In this document: piece by piece, positions 5,685 to 9,712 of the stretch
Numbering within the stretch: the stretch's first letter is position 1
How the letters are laid out: every line of letters starts with the position of its first letter
Origin: CAMQVM01 sp044433365
Lineage (GTDB): Bacteria; Bacteroidota; Bacteroidia; Bacteroidales; Rikenellaceae
Reading direction: 5' to 3'
Assembly: GCA_044433365.1 (NCBI GenBank)
Contig: JAWXTR010000101.1
Location: forward strand, 1 to 9,712
DNA: 9,712 nt
Notes under the pieces: generated by a model
The model's database searches: none
Told to the model about the DNA's origin: nothing
What the model saw: only the letters and a program-made list of their open reading frames with translations
Translations under genes and position numbers: made by a program

Positions 5685-7223
5685 ATGGAACCTATTACTA
5701 TCGTAATTGCCGTTGTAGCTGCAATAATCAGTTCAGCAGCAGCCTATATGGCGGTAATGAAGAGCACTAAATTGCGTCGTGAGACTCTACTAAAAGAGGC
5801 AGAGAGCGAAGCAGAGATGATTAAAAAAGAGAAGATTTTACAAGCTAAAGAGCGTTTTTTACAGTTAAAAGCAGAGCATGAGAAGGTTGTAAACGAAAGA
5901 AATTCAAAGCTTTCTCAAGCTGAAAACAAAATTAAGCAAAAAGAGTCTTCTCTAAATCAAGAGCACGACAAACTACAAAAAAGTATCACTGAAAACGAAC
6001 GTGAGCGTGACTCTTACAAGTTAAAAATCGAACAACTTGAGAAAAAAAGTGAGGAGTACGATAAACTACAACAGCAACAAATCGAAAAATTAGAGCAGCT
6101 TAGCTCTCTTTCTTGCGATGAGGCAAAAAATATGCTAATTGACGCTATGAAACAGGAGGCTGAAGCAGAATCTGCTCATATTGTTGGCGAAATTATCGAA
6201 GAGGCAAAACTTACAGCCAATAAAGAGGCAAAACGTATCGTGGTTCACACTATCCAACGTGTTGCAACTGAAACAGCCATCGAAAATTCGGTTACGGTAT
6301 TTAATATTGAAAGCGATGAGGTTAAAGGTCGTATTATTGGACGTGAAGGTCGCAATATTCGTGCTTTGGAAGCTGCTACAGGGGTCGAAATTATTGTTGA
6401 CGACACACCTGAGGCTATCATCTTATCAGCTTTCGACCCAGTTCGTCGTGAAATTGCACGCCTTGCGCTTCACCAACTTGTAACAGATGGTCGTATCCAC
6501 CCTGCACGTATCGAGGAGGTTGTATCGAAAGTACAAAGACAGATTGAAGATGAAATTGCAGAGGTTGGTAAACGTACTACTATAGATTTGGGTATTCATG
6601 GTCTACATCCAGAGCTTATCCGTCTAATCGGTAAAATGAAATATCGTTCGTCGTATGGACAAAACCTTCTTCAACACTCTCGTGAGACTGCAAATATTTG
6701 TGGAATTATGGCAGCCGAGTTAGGTTTGAATGTTAAGCTTGCTCGTCGTGCTGGTCTACTTCATGATATTGGTAAGGTGCCAGATGATGAACCAGAATTA
6801 CCACATGCTATTATTGGTATGCGTCTAGCTGAGAAGTTTAAGGAGAAAGCTGAGGTTGTCAATGCAATTGGTGCTCACCACGATGAAATCGAAATGAGTT
6901 CGCTGATTGCTCCAATAGTTCAAGTTTGCGACGCCATTTCAGGTGCACGTCCTGGTGCTCGCCGTGAAGTTGTTGAGTCGTACATCAAACGTCTAAAAGA
7001 GATGGAAAACCTTGCAATGTCTTACCCAGGAGTTACAAAAACTTATGCAATACAAGCAGGTCGAGAACTTCGTGTAATTGTAGGAAGCGATAAGATTACC
7101 GACCAAGATGCTGAAATGGTATCACGTGATATTGCTAAGAAAATTCAAGACGAAATGACTTATCCAGGTCAAGTTAAAATTACAGTAATCCGTGAAACAC
7201 GTTCTGTAAACTACGCTAAATAG
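5685..7223 (+). CDS. rny: ribonuclease Y
   Basis: A 512-residue membrane-anchored endoribonuclease that starts decay of many mRNAs. Order of parts: an N-terminal transmembrane helix (about residues 4-25), a long charged coiled coil (about 30-200), a KH RNA-binding domain with GRIIGREGRN (215-224), and an HD domain. The HD domain has H331, the H360-D361 doublet in LLHDIGK, H398-H399-D400 and D416 as likely metal ligands. Length and architecture match the family. The ATG at 5685 places the membrane helix at the start as expected. A promoter is not clear: AAACTTTG at 5635-5642 is only a partial -7 match, so read-through from the 6S region is possible. Transcription probably ends at the large hairpin starting 14 nt after the stop codon. 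Confidence 0.96.
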   Translation: MEPITIVIAVVAAIISSAAAYMAVMKSTKLRRETLLKEAESEAEMIKKEKILQAKERFLQLKAEHEKVVNERNSKLSQAENKIKQKESSLNQEHDKLQKSITENERERDSYKLKIEQLEKKSEEYDKLQQQQIEKLEQLSSLSCDEAKNMLIDAMKQEAEAESAHIVGEIIEEAKLTANKEAKRIVVHTIQRVATETAIENSVTVFNIESDEVKGRIIGREGRNIRALEAATGVEIIVDDTPEAIILSAFDPVRREIARLALHQLVTDGRIHPARIEEVVSKVQRQIEDEIAEVGKRTTIDLGIHGLHPELIRLIGKMKYRSSYGQNLLQHSRETANICGIMAAELGLNVKLARRAGLLHDIGKVPDDEPELPHAIIGMRLAEKFKEKAEVVNAIGAHHDEIEMSSLIAPIVQVCDAISGARPGARREVVESYIKRLKEMENLAMSYPGVTKTYAIQAGRELRVIVGSDKITDQDAEMVSRDIAKKIQDEMTYPGQVKITVIRETRSVNYAK

Positions 7224-7236
7224 TTAAGAGAAAAAA

Positions 7237-7358
7237 TAAACAAAAAATGAGGGTGACCCAAAATCACCTATTTTACAGAAACAACCCTTATCACAGAGCT
7301 TGTGGCAAGGGTTGTTTCTCTATTTTAAGGACTTTTGGGTCACCCTCATTTTTTGTTT
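7237..7358. terminator. large perfect-arm hairpin after rny (bidirectional terminator / REP-like repeat)
   Basis: The outer arms 7237-7262 and 7333-7358 are exact 26-bp inverted repeats containing GGGTGACCC. Inner arms AGAAACAACCCTT (7277-7289) and AAGGGTTGTTTCT (7307-7319) are an exact 13-bp pair, capped by CACA-GAGCT-TGTG. The arms end in A-rich/T-rich runs on both sides, so the structure can terminate transcription in either direction. Between outer and inner arms the two sides do not pair; both carry CTATTTTA as a direct repeat (7268-7275 and 7320-7327). The exactness of the arms is more than a simple terminator needs and suggests a dispersed repeat. Confidence 0.75.
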
Positions 7359-7392
7359 CATCCAGCATAGACGAGCAAATCAAATTCAAAAA

Positions 7393-7434
7393 TTTAAGAT
7401 TTAACTCTAATACACCCATATATTAAATCTTAGA
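7393..7434. repeat. 12-bp inverted repeat at the left edge of the relic gene
   Basis: TTTAAGATTTAA (7393-7404) pairs with TTAAATCTTAGA (7423-7434), with one wobble, around an 18-nt loop. It lies in the 103-nt stretch between the rny hairpin and the first open codons of the broken gene, where no coding frame is apparent. It may mark a junction or a weak terminator. Confidence 0.35.
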
Positions 7435-7461
7435 GCCGCAAAGATTCAGAACTACGGGTGA

Positions 7462-7983
7462 TGGAAAAATGCAGAGACTGATCCCCAAACAGATGGCATA
7501 CCTAAAAGCAGCAGCAAAGAGCCAGATAATGACACCGCAGCAATTAACAGCAATGATAAACAAGACGATTCAACAGAACGAGGAGCAAGCAATGTAGATA
7601 ATCCTCTTCTATTTAGAGATGGCAATCAAGCAAATACGGAGCAGCAGGAGATAATAGATAATGCCAAAGCAAATGGAACTTATCTAAAAGCTCCAAACGG
7701 TAAAGATACCAACCTCTCCCCTCGTCAATGGGTACAAGTGAGAACCAGAGCATTTAAAAAGTGGTTTGGGGATTGGGAATTAGGATTTTTGAAGGATTTT
7801 TTACTGAATGGTAAGGTTGTATCTCAACTAACAGGTGAAGAGTTCGCCAAAAAAGAAGGCGTTACTCTTACAGGGCAAGTAGAGGAGTATTATAATTCTA
7901 TTGGAGGAAAAACTGTATCCCCATTATTCGGAGATGTAGTATTGGATAAGAGAGGAATTGATGATAGCTTTGACATGGCATAG
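7462..7983 (+). pseudogene. N-terminal fragment of polyvalent phage-type protein
   Basis: The frame opens right after a TGA (7459-7461) with no start codon, so the gene's true beginning is missing. It encodes a polar linker (about 7462-7600), then LLFRDGNQ and the segment NAKANGTYLKAPNGK followed by QWVQVRTRAFKKWFGDWE. I recognise this as the typical lead-in of large polyvalent proteins from Bacteroidales Mu-like phages and mobile elements. The next part, through LFGDVVLDKRGIDDSF, begins an LPD3-like domain. The frame ends at TAG 7981-7983, but homology continues without a break in another frame from CATGGC at 7974, so one base was lost near 7970-7973. The GTG at 7738 lies inside the conserved QVRT motif and is not a true start. 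Domain names are from memory of the family. Confidence 0.7.
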
Positions 7984-9336
7984 GTCGAAATAAGGCTATT
8001 GCTTATGCTTCTGTTAAAGATGTTATAGAGAATGGTGTTTTAATTGATAGTCATACTGATCACAAAGGGAGAGGATACAATACAAGTGTTGTATCTGCTC
8101 CTATTTCTATTAATGGCGAAAGGTTTATATGTTATGCCGTAATTCGCATGAATGAGAAAGAGAATCGTTTCTATCTACATGAGGTAATGACACAAAAAAG
8201 CCTCGAAGAGAGAGGTCTAATTACTGGTCAAAACCAGTCGCAATCCCAACAAGGCATTGCAAAGATACTAGAAGATATTATAAACTCCAAACCATCCTCA
8301 AAAGTTGTTGATGAAAATGGCGAGCCGCTTGTTGTGTATCACGGTAGTAAAGAAGGTGGGTTTTCGGTTTTTGATGATAGCGAAGGTGAGAAAAATTCCG
8401 ATGCACCACAAGGGAGTTCGTGGTTTACTAGCGATAGAAGCAATGCGTTTTCCTACTCAGGAACAAAGCAAAACGCATTATACGAAGAAGAGGGAGCGGG
8501 GATATATGAAGTATTTCTAAATATTGTAAATCCATACGTTGAGGACTTTGAAGGTGCGTCATGGGACGGTGAAGCCTACGGAAAATATGCCTTATCTTAT
8601 ATTGACGAATACGGAGATAGTTATGAAGCATACAGAGAAAATGGAGGTCGATTATTTGACAGCTATCAGGCAGCTGAAGATTTTGCGGAATCTATGGGTT
8701 ATGAAGATTTTGAGATTGACAGCTCTCCTAGAATGAACTATGATGTTAATGAAGTGGTGGAAAATGTCAATAATGATTATTTTGGCAACGATAATGACGG
8801 AGTTGTTGTATTGAACGTTTTAGATAGTGGCAGATATGCCGAAGTTGAGGCTAATGACTACATCGTCTTTTCCCCTACCCAAATCAAGTCCGCCACCGAC
8901 AACAATGGTGAGTTTTTGGCTGAGAATGGGGATATACGGTTTCGTAATTTAGAAGATATAAATAAGGTCAACGAACAATTCAACACTGATTTACAAAGTC
9001 AAATAGATGGAACTCTTCCTGCGAACCATATATATCAATTAGGTAGACCTAGTGACATTCTACGCAGTGCAAGGCTCCCTGATTTGCCGATAGAGCTTAG
9101 TTCTAATAGACTAAAAATAAAATCATCTAAGGATTACAAAAGCAATCATCCTTTTATGTTAGAAAGTATAAAAAGCCTACCTAATGCTATTAACAATCCT
9201 ATTGCAATTTTTGACAGTAAAACAAAAAAAGGAGCAAAGGTCGTCTTGGTGGAACTATCTGAAAATGGAAAATTTTGTGGTTGTTTTACATGTTAGGAAA
9301 AGTGGCTCATTCTCAAAATCTGTTGTCATTAATTAA
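7974..9336 (+). pseudogene. C-terminal part of the same protein: LPD3-like, ART-PolyVal-like and MuF_C-like domains
   Basis: Reading on from 7974 (HGIGRNKAIAYASVKDVIENG), the LPD3-like domain ends in RFYLHEV (8166-8186). After a Q/S-rich linker comes KVVDENGEPLVVYHGS, then SWFTSDRSNAFSYSG, and finally QIKSATDNNGEF..DIRFR. This is the layout of the ART-PolyVal ADP-ribosyltransferase family, with the conserved His in VYHGS and Tyr in FSYSG. From about 8985, LQSQIDGTLPANHIYQLG, RPSDILRSARLPDLPIELSS and LPNAINNPIAIFDSK match the MuF C-terminal domain. The frame stops at 9294-9296 as GKFCGCFTC. One surplus T in TTTT (9273-9276) explains this, because the next frame reads FVVVLHV on to TAA at 9334-9336. 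The protein is thus start-less and twice frameshifted. An ATG at 8148 is internal to the LPD3-like domain. ADP-ribosylating activity is a family inference and unlikely in this broken copy. Confidence 0.72.
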
Positions 9337-9347
9337 AATTTATTGTT

Positions 9348-9712
9348 CAGCAGTAGAGACGTAGCCCTGCTACGTCTGTAACATAAATCATTATGTTTTT
9401 TAAAAAAAAGGTTTAAAACAATTCGGGGTGTTGTTTTCAGACGTAGCAGGGCTACGTCTCTACCTGTGCGGTCTTATGTTTAAAAAAGGGGGTTGAAAAC
9501 AAATCGGGGTGTTGGTGACTCAGCAGTAGAGACGTAGCAGGGCTACGTCTGTAACATAAATCATTATGTTTTTTAAAAAAAAGGTTTAAAATAATTCGGG
9601 GTGTTGTTTTCAGACGTAGCAGGGCTACGTCTCTACCTGTGCGGTCTTATGTTTAAAAAAGGGGGTTGAAAACAAATCGGGGTGTTGGCGACTCAGCGGT
9701 AGAGACGTAGCT
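9348..9712. repeat. tandem array of 173-bp units with paired palindromes (BIME-like)
   Basis: Unit 1 is 9348-9520, unit 2 is 9521-9693, and a third begins at 9694 and runs off the window. Units 1 and 2 differ at five bases only. Each holds two copies of the palindrome AGACGTAGC-N3-GCTACGTCT, at 9357-9377, 9439-9459, 9530-9550 and 9612-9632, with a fifth starting at 9703. Odd copies are preceded by GTAG and followed by G; even copies are preceded by C and followed by CTAC, so each pair is head-to-head. The two half-units also share TTATGTTT and TCGGGGTGTTG, implying an older duplication of an 82-91-bp module. No ORF lies inside. The array starts 11 nt after the last codon of the relic gene. 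Confidence 0.85.

Noticed and set aside
7469..7597. Open 42-codon frame from ATG 7469, overlapping the polyvalent linker in another frame
   Set aside because: It reads plausibly (K/Q/M-rich helix), but the overlapping frame joins without a break to LLFRDG and the conserved WFGDWE region. I kept only that frame and treat this one as a chance overlap.
8305..8736. Short plus- and minus-strand ORFs within the ART-like region
   Set aside because: They overlap the frame carrying the VYHGS and QIKSAT motifs and resemble no protein family I know.
7970..9276. Programmed frameshifting in the polyvalent gene
   Set aside because: No slippery heptamer with a downstream pseudoknot was recognised at 7970. 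The 9273 site is a plain A4T4 run, and the gene has no start. Mutation or sequencing error is simpler.
9348..9712. CRISPR array or integron attC array
   Set aside because: Units are 173 bp and nearly identical throughout, with no variable spacers. There are no cassette ORFs between palindromes, and no integrase or cas gene is in view.

Overview
The window looks like chromosomal DNA from an AT-rich member of the Bacteroidota, probably order Bacteroidales. Three things support this. Promoters follow the phylum-specific pattern (TTG-like -33 box, about 19-20 nt, then TAnnTTTG). The core gene order ftsY-rimO and (coiled-coil protein)-zapA-6S RNA-rny fits that group. The final third holds remains of a Mu-like 'polyvalent' phage/mobile-element protein of a type common in gut Bacteroidales. 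I cannot name a genus from the sequence.

Layout. Bases 1-141 hold no gene. A YeiH-family transporter gene (142-1071, minus) is divergent from a small cupin gene (1219-1554) and a cysteine-rich C_GCAxxG_C_C family gene (1560-2030), with back-to-back promoters in the 147-nt gap. A possible common theme is sulfur or redox chemistry, by inference only. Next come ftsY (SRP receptor GTPase) and rimO (ribosomal protein S12 methylthiotransferase), 21 nt apart and behind an 85-nt leader containing a hairpin. A strong promoter at 4459-4488 drives a short coiled-coil gene and zapA, probably both for division. A 6S-like RNA with a long rod fold follows (about 5420-5630), then rny (RNase Y, 5685-7223).

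Accessory structure. A 161-bp near-symmetrical palindrome (5244-5404) with 19-bp terminal inverted repeats and a 9-bp imperfect flanking duplication sits directly upstream of the 6S RNA and occupies the place of its -33 box. A second large hairpin (7237-7358; outer arms 26 bp perfect, inner arms 13 bp perfect) closes the rny transcript. Beyond it lies a broken gene (7462-9336) encoding LPD3-like, ART-PolyVal-like and MuF_C-like domains. It lacks a start and is interrupted by two opposite single-base frameshifts. The window ends in a tandem array of 173-bp units (9348 to the window edge). Each unit carries two 21-bp palindromes in a head-to-head, BIME-like arrangement.

No complete new defence or mobile system is evident. 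The most unusual items are the fold-back element at the 6S promoter, the 173-bp palindromic array with an apparent loop flip, and the double-frameshifted toxin-like relic.
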